Assembly: GCF_947581785.1 (NCBI RefSeq)
Contig: NZ_CANPVO010000014.1
Location: forward strand, 1 to 64,000
Length of the DNA: 64,000 bases
DNA from: Candidatus Palauibacter polyketidifaciens
Lineage (GTDB): Bacteria > Gemmatimonadota > Gemmatimonadetes > Palauibacterales > Palauibacteraceae
Direction: 5' to 3'
The notes under the pieces were generated by a model. The model had not been told where the DNA came from. It made no database searches and worked only from the letters and a program-made list of their open reading frames with translations. Of this stretch, positions 1 to 8,138 are shown in pieces (position 1 is the first letter of the stretch; every line of letters starts with the position of its first letter). The translations under genes were made by a program, and so were the position numbers.

Positions 1-1
1 G

Positions 2-601
2 GTCGCCGAGGCGGCCGACCGGCTGTCCACCGTGTTCGCGCATCTCGGCGCGGCGGGCTTCGCGGACTTCGTCAGCTTCGACGCGGGCCTCGTCCGCGGA
101 CTTGCCTACTACACGGGGACGGTGTTCGAGATCTGGGATCGCCGGGGCGAACTGCGCGCGATCTGCGGGGGCGGCCGCTACGATGACCTTCTGAAGGCGC
201 TGGGAGGCGTGGATCTCCCGGCTCTCGGCTTCGGCATGGGGGACGTGGTCCTCACGGAACTGCTCCGGGACCGGGGACTCGTGCCCGAGGCGGCCCGCCG
301 CGTGGACGACTACATCGTATGCGTGTCCGATGCAGAGCGCCCGCTCGCGCTCGGTCTGGCCCGCGCCCTGCGCGACCGGGGACGGCGCGTGCTCTACGAC
401 CTTCGGTCGCGCGGGGTCGGACGCCAGTTCAAGGCCGCCAACCAGGCGGGCGCCGGGCGCACCATCGTACTCGGGCCGCAGGAAGCGGAGCGGGGCGTCG
501 CGGTGCTCCGGGACATGGCCTCCGGCGAGGAACGGGAAGTCGCGATCGAGACCCTGGCCGGGCCGCGCTCCGGCGAAACGGGAGGGGAGGAAGTGCGGTG
601 A
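2..601 (+). CDS. hisS: Histidine--tRNA ligase, C-terminal part (cut by the window edge)
   Basis: The frame is open from base 2, so the start lies upstream of the window. The visible 199 residues contain the class II synthetase motifs of HisRS: a [11 protein letters not shown] segment and the motif 3 region GGGRYDDL, followed by an alpha/beta anticodon-binding domain (from about [10 protein letters not shown] to the end). The enzyme charges tRNA-His in the cytoplasm. The paralogue HisZ shares the catalytic fold but lacks the anticodon-binding domain, so its presence here favours HisS. The stop overlaps the guaA start by 4 bp (GTGA), which implies cotranscription. Confidence 0.93.
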   Translation, partial: VAEAADRLSTVFAHLGAAGFADFVSFDAGLVRGLAYYTGTVFEIWDRRGELRAICGGGRYDDLLKALGGVDLPALGFGMGDVVLTELLRDRGLVPEAARRVDDYIVCVSDAERPLALGLARALRDRGRRVLYDLRSRGVGRQFKAANQAGAGRTIVLGPQEAERGVAVLRDMASGEEREVAIETLAGPRSGETGGEEVR

Positions 602-2133
602 GTCGCGTTCTCATCCTCGATTTCGGATCCCAGTTCACCCAGCTCATCGCGCGGCGCATTCGGGAGGAGGGGGTGTACTGCGAGGTACACCCGCCGACGC
701 GGAGCCCGGCGTGGGTCCGCCGCTACGATCCGGCGGCCATCGTCCTCTCCGGGGGGCCGGCGAGCGTCTACGACGAAGACGTTCCCACGGCCCAGCCCGA
801 GACCCTCGCCATGGGCGTCCCGATTCTCGGGATCTGCTACGGAATGCAACTCGTCGCGGATCTCGTCGGGGGCGAGGTGCAACAGGCCGAGCGCCGGGAG
901 TATGGGCGGGCCGAACTCAAGGTCCGGTCGACGGACCCCCTCTTTCACGGGTTCGACGACGACGAGCCCACTCAGGTCTGGATGAGTCACGGCGACTCCC
1001 TCCACGCGCTGCCCCCGGGCTTCGAGGTCTCCGCGACGACCGAGAACTCCATCGCCGCGATCCAGTCCGAGGAGCGACGGATCTGGGGCGTGCAGTTCCA
1101 CCCGGAAGTCGCCCACACGACGCGCGGCGGCGAGATGCTGCGGAACTTCCTGTTCGAGATCGCCGGCTGCGAGATGAGCTGGAACGCCGCGAACATCATC
1201 GACCACCAGCTCACCGCGGTCCGTGAGACCGTGGGTGATGGACAGGTGATCTGCGGCCTCTCCGGCGGGGTGGACAGCTCCGTGGCCGCGGCGCTCGTGC
1301 AGCGCGCCGTGGGAGACCGGCTTACCTGCATCTTCGTCGACACGGGCATGCTGCGGAAGGGTGAACGCGATGCCGTGGAGGCGGTGTTCGGCGAGCACAT
1401 GGGGATGCGGCTCGAAGTCGTCGACGCGGCCGACCTCTTCGTCGACCGGCTCGCCGGCGTCGAGGAACCCGAGGAGAAGCGGGTCATCATCGGCCACACC
1501 TTCATCGACGTGTTCGAGGAGGCGGCCGGCCGATACGGTGACGCGCGGTTCCTCGTGCAGGGAACGCTTTACCCCGACGTCATCGAGTCCGTCTCCGTGT
1601 GGGGGCCATCGGTGAAGATCAAGTCCCACCACAACGTGGGCGGCCTCCGTCCGGATCACCCGTTCGAACTCATCGAGCCGCTTCGCGAGCTCTTCAAGGA
1701 CGAGGTGCGCGCCGTGGGCCGCGAACTGGGCCTTGCAGAGGAGATCGTGGGGCGCCACCCCTTCCCCGGTCCCGGCCTCGCCATCCGGATTCTCGGCGAC
1801 GTGACGCGGGAAAAGCTGGATGCGCTGCGGGAGGTGGACGCGATCTATCTCGACGAGATTCGCGCGGCGGGCCTCTATGATGAGATCTGGCAGGCGTTCG
1901 CCGTTCTGCTGCCCGTGCAGTCCGTCGGCGTCATGGGGGATGCGCGCACGTACGAGAACGTCGTCGCGCTGCGCGCCGTGACCTCCCTGGACGGAATGAC
2001 GGCCGACTGGTTCCAGTTTCCCCACGAGGTGCTCGGCCGGATCTCCAACCGCATCATCAACGAAGTGAAGGGGGTGAACCGGGTGACCTACGACGTGTCC
2101 TCGAAGCCCCCCGCCACGATCGAGTGGGAGTAG
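598..2133 (+). CDS. guaA: GMP synthase (glutamine-hydrolysing)
   Basis: Converts XMP to GMP using glutamine and ATP, the last step of guanine nucleotide synthesis. The 511 residues have the full two-domain layout. The N-terminal class I glutamine amidotransferase has the nucleophile in GICYGMQ (Cys80) and His168/Glu170 in FHPEV. The ATP pyrophosphatase domain has the P-loop SGGVDSS from about residue 222, and the C-terminal dimerisation domain ends in KPPATIEWE, the usual GuaA terminus. The GTG start at 598 overlaps the hisS stop and places [11 protein letters not shown] at the N-terminus, as in the family. Confidence 0.97.
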   Translation: MSRVLILDFGSQFTQLIARRIREEGVYCEVHPPTRSPAWVRRYDPAAIVLSGGPASVYDEDVPTAQPETLAMGVPILGICYGMQLVADLVGGEVQQAERREYGRAELKVRSTDPLFHGFDDDEPTQVWMSHGDSLHALPPGFEVSATTENSIAAIQSEERRIWGVQFHPEVAHTTRGGEMLRNFLFEIAGCEMSWNAANIIDHQLTAVRETVGDGQVICGLSGGVDSSVAAALVQRAVGDRLTCIFVDTGMLRKGERDAVEAVFGEHMGMRLEVVDAADLFVDRLAGVEEPEEKRVIIGHTFIDVFEEAAGRYGDARFLVQGTLYPDVIESVSVWGPSVKIKSHHNVGGLRPDHPFELIEPLRELFKDEVRAVGRELGLAEEIVGRHPFPGPGLAIRILGDVTREKLDALREVDAIYLDEIRAAGLYDEIWQAFAVLLPVQSVGVMGDARTYENVVALRAVTSLDGMTADWFQFPHEVLGRISNRIINEVKGVNRVTYDVSSKPPATIEWE

Positions 2134-2138
2134 CCTCG

Positions 2139-2921
2139 GTGGCGGAATCCGGTGCCGGCAGCGGCCCGAACTGCCGGGAAGTCGCCGCCTGGCTCGACGA
2201 TTTCCTGGACGTGGCCCGGATAGAGGATTATCCGTTCGCCCTCAACGGGTTGCAGGTCGACGGGCGGGGCGCCGTCGGCCGCATCGGGGCGGCGACGGAC
2301 GCCTGTCAGGCCACGATCGACCTCGCGGCCGATGCCGGGTGCGGGATCCTCCTCGTGCACCACGGACTGTTCTGGGGCGGTCTGCGTCCCTTCGTCGGCC
2401 CCGCGTACGAGCGCTGCCGCCGGCTCATGGAGAGCGGGATGGGGTTGTACTCGGCGCACCTCCCGCTCGATGCCCATCCCGGGATAGGAAACAACGTCCT
2501 CCTCGCCGCGGAACTCGGTGTCGAGGATGTCGAACCGTTCGGGTCCTTCAAGGGGAATGACGGGATCGGCGTCATCGGCGCGGTCGACACCTCGCGTGGC
2601 GATCTCGCGGCTCGGGCGGAAGCTGTATGCGGACAAGCCCCGATCGTGATCGCCGGAGGTCCGGAACGCGTGTCGCGGCTCGCGATCGTCACGGGCGGTG
2701 CGGGTTCGATGATCGAGGCGGCCGCCACGGCGGGAGCCGACACCTTCCTCACCGGCGAGGGGAACCACCACACCTACCACGAGGCGATGGAACTCGGGAT
2801 CAACGTGATCTACGCTGGCCACTACGGCACGGAGACGCTCGGTATCCGGGCTCTGGCGAAGCGCGCGGCGAAGCATTTCGGGGCGGAGCACGCCTTCTTC
2901 GACGTCCCCACGGGTCTCTAG
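2139..2921 (+). CDS. NIF3-family dinuclear metal-centre protein (YbgI type)
   Basis: About 260 residues with the metal-binding signatures of the NIF3/DUF34 family: LVHHGLFWGG near the N-terminus, YSAHLPLDAHPGIGNN, and the C-terminal TGEGNHHTYHEAMELGI plus AGHYGTETLG. Family members are hexameric rings with a two-metal site. The cellular role is unsettled; GTP cyclohydrolase I-like and cofactor-repair roles have been proposed for relatives. The GTG at 2139 has GGGAG eight bases upstream and is preferred over a GTG at 2124 that overlaps guaA and has no ribosome site. It follows guaA directly and is probably cotranscribed. Confidence 0.88.
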   Translation: MAESGAGSGPNCREVAAWLDDFLDVARIEDYPFALNGLQVDGRGAVGRIGAATDACQATIDLAADAGCGILLVHHGLFWGGLRPFVGPAYERCRRLMESGMGLYSAHLPLDAHPGIGNNVLLAAELGVEDVEPFGSFKGNDGIGVIGAVDTSRGDLAARAEAVCGQAPIVIAGGPERVSRLAIVTGGAGSMIEAAATAGADTFLTGEGNHHTYHEAMELGINVIYAGHYGTETLGIRALAKRAAKHFGAEHAFFDVPTGL

Positions 2922-2957
2922 TCGGGGCCTGCCGGCGCGAGACCCCGCACCGGGCGG

Positions 2958-3881
2958 CTAGAAGACCGAGACCTTGAGGTCCGTCAGGTAACGGTCCGGC
3001 CGTTCACGGACATCCCGCAGGAGGAGGGCGAGTTCCTCCCCCGCGGCGCGCAGCAACCGCAGCGTCTCCAGCACTTCATCGTGGACCGCGTCTTCGCGCA
3101 GGAACTTGCCGAGCGTGCCCTCCCCGCTCTCCAACCCCCGCGTGATCTCGGCAAGCGATCGGCCGGCGGCCGAGAAATCGGCGCTGGCGCCGGCGAGCCG
3201 CGACGAGAGTGTGTCGAGGTTGGCCAGCGTGCGATCGACTTCCTCGGACCCGGTCATTCCCGCGAGCCGGTTCGACAGGGTGTCCATGTTGGCGAGCAGG
3301 CTGCCGATCGACGTGCGCTCCGTCTCGAGGATTCCGGCGAGTTCCCGCATCGCGAGCGTGAAGGCCTCCGATCCGGAGGCGACGTTCTCGGCCAGACCGC
3401 CGCCGAGCAGCGATTCCATCTCTCCGATCAGCGAGCCCACGTCGTCCCCGAGCGTCGAGGCCAGCGACGTGAGGTCGGATCGGCGGTCGAGCGAGAGCGT
3501 GTCGCCTTCCGCCAGCGTCCGGGCACTGGTCCCCGGCACAAGCTCGACGAGCTGCTGGCCCAGGAAGCCATCCGGCTGGATGGTGCCCCGGGTGTCCGCC
3601 GGCAACCGGACCCGAGAAGAGAGTGTCATCGTGAGGACGACGCGCTCCGCCTCGAGCGCGACTTCGTCCACGGTGCCGACCTCCACCCCGCGCAGCAGGA
3701 CGGGCGACGCGGTCGCGATCCGATTCGCGTTCTCCGCGATCCCCCAGACGCGGATGGTGGGGCCGCGAAACGGCGAGCCCGATATCCAGAACAGGCCCGC
3801 CACGATGACGGCCGCGGTCAGGATGACGAATGCGCCGACCCGGACTTCGACGCCGCGGTCGCGCAGCCCCGGATCCCTCAT
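2958..3881 (-). CDS. mlaD: MlaD-like MCE-domain lipid-transport protein
   Basis: A 307-residue protein anchored by one N-terminal membrane helix (about residues 13-32, VGAFVILTAAVIVAGLFWI), followed by a single MCE domain (about 35-120, with the GVEVGTVDEV and DGFLGQQLVELVPG segments) and a long helical C-terminal region rich in Leu, Ser and Glu. MlaD-type proteins form a periplasmic hexamer that carries phospholipid between the inner-membrane MlaFE transporter and the outer membrane. The ATG overlaps the mlaF stop by 4 bp. It is the last gene of the minus-strand operon and converges on the NIF3 gene. No MlaA, MlaB or MlaC gene is present here. Confidence 0.88.
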   Translation of the reverse strand: MRDPGLRDRGVEVRVGAFVILTAAVIVAGLFWISGSPFRGPTIRVWGIAENANRIATASPVLLRGVEVGTVDEVALEAERVVLTMTLSSRVRLPADTRGTIQPDGFLGQQLVELVPGTSARTLAEGDTLSLDRRSDLTSLASTLGDDVGSLIGEMESLLGGGLAENVASGSEAFTLAMRELAGILETERTSIGSLLANMDTLSNRLAGMTGSEEVDRTLANLDTLSSRLAGASADFSAAGRSLAEITRGLESGEGTLGKFLREDAVHDEVLETLRLLRAAGEELALLLRDVRERPDRYLTDLKVSVF

Positions 3882-4624
3882 TCGAGACCCCGCGTGGGCG
3901 CCGCGTCGAGAAATTCGCGCACCGCCCGGTTGTCCGTCTCGCGCAATTGCTGCGGCGTACCCTCCGCCGCGACGACGCCGTCCGAAAGAAGGGCGATCCG
4001 GTCCGCCAGGAAGAAGGCCGACTCCACATCGTGCGTCACGACGATACTCGTCGCGTCGACTTCCTCGCTCACGCGCGCGATCAGGCGGTTGATCCGGGTC
4101 GCGTTGACGGGATCCAGCCCCGTCGTGGGCTCGTCGTACAGGACGTAACGGCGCTTGCCGATGATCGCGCGGGCGATGGCGACCCGCCGCTGCATGCCTC
4201 CGGAGAGTTCAGCCGGCAGGAGCGTCAGCACCTCCGGCTCGAGGTTCACGTGATCGAGCGCGGTCCGCACGAGTTCTTCGCATTTCGCGGGGCGGCCGCG
4301 GCAGAAACCCGGTGGGAGACCCATCAGCAGGTTCCCGCGCACCGTCATGGAATCGAAGAGGGCGGAGTTCTGGAACACGTAGGCGGTCTTTGTGCGAACG
4401 GCGGCCATCTCGGCCCGGTCGGCCGATGGTACCGAGATCCCATCGACAAGAATATCTCCGGAGTCGGGATCGAAGAGGCCGACGATGTGTTTGAGGAGGA
4501 CGCTTTTACCCGTCCCTGACGGCCCCATGATGGCGAGGGTTTCGCCTTCCCGCACGTCGAGGTCGACGCCGCTCAGGACCGGACGTCCGCCCAGCCACTT
4601 GTGCACGCCGATGATCCTGATCAC
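3878..4624 (-). CDS. mlaF: MlaF-like ABC transporter ATP-binding protein
   Basis: A 248-residue ATPase that would power phospholipid transfer with MlaE and MlaD. Walker A is GPSGTGKS at residues 34-41, the signature is LSGGMQRRVAIARAI, Walker B is YVLYDEPTTGLDP, and the H-loop is in VVTHD. The start is the GTG at 4624, which overlaps the mlaE stop (GTGA) and gives an N-terminus of the usual family length; the much longer open frame upstream is out of register with the mlaE coding sequence and is not real. Confidence 0.92.
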   Translation of the reverse strand: MIRIIGVHKWLGGRPVLSGVDLDVREGETLAIMGPSGTGKSVLLKHIVGLFDPDSGDILVDGISVPSADRAEMAAVRTKTAYVFQNSALFDSMTVRGNLLMGLPPGFCRGRPAKCEELVRTALDHVNLEPEVLTLLPAELSGGMQRRVAIARAIIGKRRYVLYDEPTTGLDPVNATRINRLIARVSEEVDATSIVVTHDVESAFFLADRIALLSDGVVAAEGTPQQLRETDNRAVREFLDAAPTRGLE

Positions 4625-5406
4625 GTGAGCGTCTTGTACACGGGTCCCAGCACGGTGTCCAGGACCATGATGGAGACGATGATCGCGACCACGGCTCTCG
4701 TCGCCGTGCGGCCGACGCCCGCCGCGCCGCCGCTCGCGCGAAGCCCCACGTGGCTGGAGATGAACGTGATCGCGAATCCGTACGCGACGGCCTTCACGAG
4801 CGAGAAGATCAGCGCGCCGTGGTGATAGTACCCCTTGGCCCCATCCACGTACTCGGCCGTGCTCAGTCCGAGGATGCCGACCGATGTCACGTAGCCGCTG
4901 AAGATCCCCATCGCGTTGGCGAGCATGACGAGCGGAATCAGGATCAGGGTTCCCGCCACGACCCGCGGAACCACGAGTTCCACGACGGGATCCCGCCCCA
5001 TCGTCAGAAGCGCGTCGATCTGGTTCGTCACCTTCATCGTGCCGAGTTCGGCCCCGATGGCCGCCCCGACGCGTCCCGCGAGGACCACCGCCGTCAGCAC
5101 GGGCCCCAGTTCCGTGAGCATGCCGCCCACGACGCCCCCCGCGACGATCTCCCTCGGCAGTCCCGGGGAGAGCTGGTACATCGTCTGCTGGGCCATGACC
5201 GCGCCCGAGAGGGCGCCCATCAGCAGTACGAGCGGGAGGCTGTCCAGACCGATGAACTTCGCGTGCTGGACCGTCTCCAGCGCGTATCGGCGCGGATGGG
5301 CGAGCGCGCGGAGCGTCGCGACGCCGAGCAGGCCCGCCCTTCCGGCGTGGAGCGCCGCGGCGCGGGCGGAACGGCCCGGCGCGGCGAGGAGGTTCGGCGC
5401 CTTCAA
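4621..5406 (-). CDS. mlaE: MlaE-like ABC transporter permease
   Basis: A 261-residue integral membrane protein of the MlaE/YrbE family. Typical segments are FIGLDSLPLVLLMGALSGAV, ELGPVLTAVVLAGRVGAAIGAELGTMKVTNQIDAL and the C-terminal DTVLGPVY. It would form the inner-membrane core that binds MlaF and the MlaD hexamer. Translation appears to begin at a TTG at 5406 that overlaps the stop of the upstream lipoprotein gene (TTGA). About five to six membrane segments are visible. Confidence 0.92.
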   Translation of the reverse strand: MKAPNLLAAPGRSARAAALHAGRAGLLGVATLRALAHPRRYALETVQHAKFIGLDSLPLVLLMGALSGAVMAQQTMYQLSPGLPREIVAGGVVGGMLTELGPVLTAVVLAGRVGAAIGAELGTMKVTNQIDALLTMGRDPVVELVVPRVVAGTLILIPLVMLANAMGIFSGYVTSVGILGLSTAEYVDGAKGYYHHGALIFSLVKAVAYGFAITFISSHVGLRASGGAAGVGRTATRAVVAIIVSIMVLDTVLGPVYKTLT

Positions 5407-5777
5407 CGGCTCTCGGACCTCTCCGCGTCCGGCACCTCCACCTGCGATCCCGGGCGCGGAACGCCGTCAAGCACTTCCACCTCGAGTCGAATCGCCTCCC
5501 ACAGCCGGTGCATGCGTCTGGGGTCGTCGCCGGACCGGGCGGTGAATTCCTCGAGCTGCTGTCCGGTCACGCCGTGCGCCTCGAGCGTCGCCGCCCGTAC
5601 CGAGTCGCCCTCCGCGGTGTCCGCGTACTTCGCCCGTGCCCAGCTGAGCTTCGCCATGACCTGAACGTACGTGTCTTCGTCCAGATCGCCGCCGGACCCG
5701 CCGCAGCCGACGGCCATGAGGCCCGCGACGAGCAGGATCGACTTCACCGTGGCACCGTCTCGGCGCGGGCGCATCAT
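5403..5777 (-). CDS. Small lipoprotein of unknown function in the mla operon
   Basis: A 124-residue protein (or 114 if the in-frame GTG at 5747 is used) with a signal peptide ending in a lipobox-like GLMAVGC, then an acidic, helical mature part containing SWARAKYADT and RLWEAIRLEVEVL. I recognise no family. The first ATG at 5777 overlaps the OPT transporter stop (ATGA) and its own stop overlaps the mlaE start, so it sits inside the operon between transporter genes. A role as an accessory outer-membrane or periplasmic lipoprotein of the Mla system is possible but is inferred from position only. Confidence 0.7.
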   Translation of the reverse strand: MMRPRRDGATVKSILLVAGLMAVGCGGSGGDLDEDTYVQVMAKLSWARAKYADTAEGDSVRAATLEAHGVTGQQLEEFTARSGDDPRRMHRLWEAIRLEVEVLDGVPRPGSQVEVPDAERSESR

Positions 5778-7834
5778 TCGGAAGCGCGGAGCGAGGCGCG
5801 GTACAGCCAGAATATGAATCCGACGACGACCCCGGCGCCGATCCAGCTCCCGGCCGCATCGAACCCCTCGGGCACGATGCTCAGCACGTCCGTGCTCTGC
5901 CAGGCCGCGAAGGGGATCGCGAGGAGAATGCCGACGAGCGCCTCTCCCGTGATGAGTCCGGAAGAGAAGAGGAGGCCGCGATGGTTCGCCTGTCGGACGG
6001 CGTCCTCGTCGCCCCCGCCCCTCCGCACGGCCCGGCCCACCAGCCACGCCACGAGCCCGCCCACGAAGATCGGGACCTCGAGTTCGATGGGCAGGTAGAT
6101 CCCGACCGCGACGGCGAGGACCGGCACCCGCAGGCTGGAGCCGCGTGCCTTGAGGACCTGGTCCAGGGCGATCACGGACGCGGCGATGAGCGCCCCGATC
6201 CCGATCATCCCCCACGGGAGATTGCGGGAAAAGACGCCGTCGGCGACGGAAGCCATCAGGGTCGCCTGCGGCGCCTGCAGCATCTCGTCCGGGTCCATCC
6301 CCTCTCGCGGCAGGATGCCGCCGAGCCCGTAGGCCTCGAACAGGAGGCCGAGGATCGGCGCGATGACGAGCGCGGCCGCCGTGACGCCGACGAGCTGCAT
6401 GACCTGCTGCTGCCGCGGCGTCGCACCGACGATCCGGCCCGCCTTCAGGTCCTGCATGTTGTCCCCCGCGATCGCGGCGGCGCAGGCGACGACGGCCCCC
6501 ACGAGGATGGCCGTCGCCGCCGCCGAGAGCGCCTGAGGCGCCGAAACGGTGAAGTCGACCTGCAATCCCAGCAGGAGATAGAGGATGAGGGAGATCGTGA
6601 GGATCGTCGCGATCGTCACGCCCGAGATCGGATTGTTCGAGGAGCCCACGAGACCCGCCATGTAGCCCGCGACGGAGGCGAAGAGGAACCCCGCCAGGAG
6701 GGCGAAGACCGTCCCCAGCGCCAGCACGAGCCAGTAGAGTCCGGGCGTGATGGAGAGCGCGCCGCGGTCGATGACGAGCACGAACACCGCGAGAATCGGC
6801 ACCGCGAGCGCGACGGTTCCGACCCCGACGATGTTGATCGGCATGTCGCGTTCGGTGCGGAGGATCTCCGGGCCGCCCTCCGTCGCGCGGGCCGCCCGCA
6901 GCGCCTCGATGGAGGACCGCACGCCGTCTCTCACGTGGCCGAGGAGCGAGACGAGGGCCCACACGCCTCCCACGACCATGGCGCCCACGCCCATGAAGCG
7001 AATCTGCGCGCTCCAGATCGCGGCGGCCGCGTCGTAGCCGGTCGCGCCTCCCGTGATCCCGGCCACGACCTGCGGGTCGGTGATCGCCATGTAGATGGGG
7101 ATCCCCGCGAGCCAGGAGATCGCGCCACCCGCGAGCACGAGGCTGCCGACGCGGGGTCCGACGATGTATCCGACGCCGAGCAGGGCAGGGGAGAGGTCGC
7201 TCCCGATCCCGAACACGGAACGGCCGAACGTGACGCCGTGCTCTATGGAGGAACCCGCGACCTTGAGGCCCGTCTGCGAGAACTTCAACAGGGCGGCCGT
7301 CACGCCGCCGAGCGCGATCAGCCTCGCGCCGGAGCCGCCGCTGGCTCCGGCCTTCAGCACCTCCGCCGTCGCAACGCCCTCGGGGAACCGCAGGTCCGCT
7401 TCGACGATGAGCGCTCGCCTGAGCGGTATGGTGAAGAGAACGCCGAGAATGCCGCCGCAGAACGCGATCCCCATCGTTGGCAGGAACGGAAACCCGGCCC
7501 AGTGGCGGAGGAGGATGAGAGCGGGGAGGGTGAAGATCACGCCGGCCGCCAGCGACTCGCCCGCGGAGGCGGCCGTCTGAACGATGTTGTTCTCGAGGAT
7601 ATTGTGCTCGCGGAACATCCTGAGGATCGCCATCGAGATCACGGCAGCCGGGATCGAGGCGGACACGGTGAGGCCCACCTTGAGGCCCAGGTAGGCGTTC
7701 GCTCCCGACAGGACGGCGGAGAGGAGGATGCCGAGGACGATCGCCTTGCCGGTGATCTCGGGCAGGGACTGCGAGGCGGGAATATAGGGCTTGTGCGCGC
7801 GCGATTCCGAGCCGCCGGCTGTTGGGTCCGACAT
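5774..7834 (-). CDS. OPT family oligopeptide/metal-chelate transporter
   Basis: A 686-residue polytopic membrane protein with many hydrophobic segments and the family-typical N-terminal ITGKAIVLGILLSAVLSGANAYLGLKVG. OPT transporters import small peptides or metal-siderophore-like chelates; the substrate cannot be read from sequence. The ATG at 7834 is preferred because GGAGGG (7841-7846) is six bases upstream, while the ATG at 7840 touches that site. It is the first gene of the minus-strand operon that continues with the small lipoprotein and mlaE-mlaF-mlaD by 4-bp overlaps. Confidence 0.93.
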   Translation of the reverse strand: MSDPTAGGSESRAHKPYIPASQSLPEITGKAIVLGILLSAVLSGANAYLGLKVGLTVSASIPAAVISMAILRMFREHNILENNIVQTAASAGESLAAGVIFTLPALILLRHWAGFPFLPTMGIAFCGGILGVLFTIPLRRALIVEADLRFPEGVATAEVLKAGASGGSGARLIALGGVTAALLKFSQTGLKVAGSSIEHGVTFGRSVFGIGSDLSPALLGVGYIVGPRVGSLVLAGGAISWLAGIPIYMAITDPQVVAGITGGATGYDAAAAIWSAQIRFMGVGAMVVGGVWALVSLLGHVRDGVRSSIEALRAARATEGGPEILRTERDMPINIVGVGTVALAVPILAVFVLVIDRGALSITPGLYWLVLALGTVFALLAGFLFASVAGYMAGLVGSSNNPISGVTIATILTISLILYLLLGLQVDFTVSAPQALSAAATAILVGAVVACAAAIAGDNMQDLKAGRIVGATPRQQQVMQLVGVTAAALVIAPILGLLFEAYGLGGILPREGMDPDEMLQAPQATLMASVADGVFSRNLPWGMIGIGALIAASVIALDQVLKARGSSLRVPVLAVAVGIYLPIELEVPIFVGGLVAWLVGRAVRRGGGDEDAVRQANHRGLLFSSGLITGEALVGILLAIPFAAWQSTDVLSIVPEGFDAAGSWIGAGVVVGFIFWLYRASLRASE

Positions 7835-8138
7835 GGGCATCCCTCCAGATTATCCTGAGGCCGACACGGGAGACGATCGAATCCTCATGGGGCGGGGTCG
7901 ACCGATGGGACGCTAGTCGCGGGTCCGGCAGGGGTCAACACGGAGCCCCTGCCGAAGTGGCACCACGTGGGGTCCCCGCCGGCCCCGGTCCCCGCCTCAT
8001 CGGCGGATGTCCCGCCGTTCCGGCGGATCGGGGCCTCGATCCCGGCGCCTGACGGGGCACGGGGATTGCTCATGAAACGGGGAGGCCGCAACGCGATGGC
8101 GGCGGTTCGACGCAAGACTCCAGGGCTGCGAATAGAAG
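7835..8138. other. Intergenic region between divergent OPT and clpB genes
   Basis: About 304 bases with no convincing gene. It must hold promoters in both directions, but I see no clear -35/-10 pair, and no CIRCE element (the inverted repeat bound by the heat-shock repressor HrcA) ahead of clpB. It contains a perfect 8-bp inverted repeat (GGCAGGGG at 7927-7934 with CCCCTGCC at 7946-7953). It also contains three alternating arms, CGGCGG (8001-8006), CCGCCG (8012-8017) and CGGCGG (8021-8026), which can form either of two exclusive hairpins in the clpB direction. Confidence 0.6.

Noticed and set aside
7835..8138. CIRCE or other classical heat-shock operator before clpB
   Set aside because: No TTAGCACTC-type inverted repeat is present.
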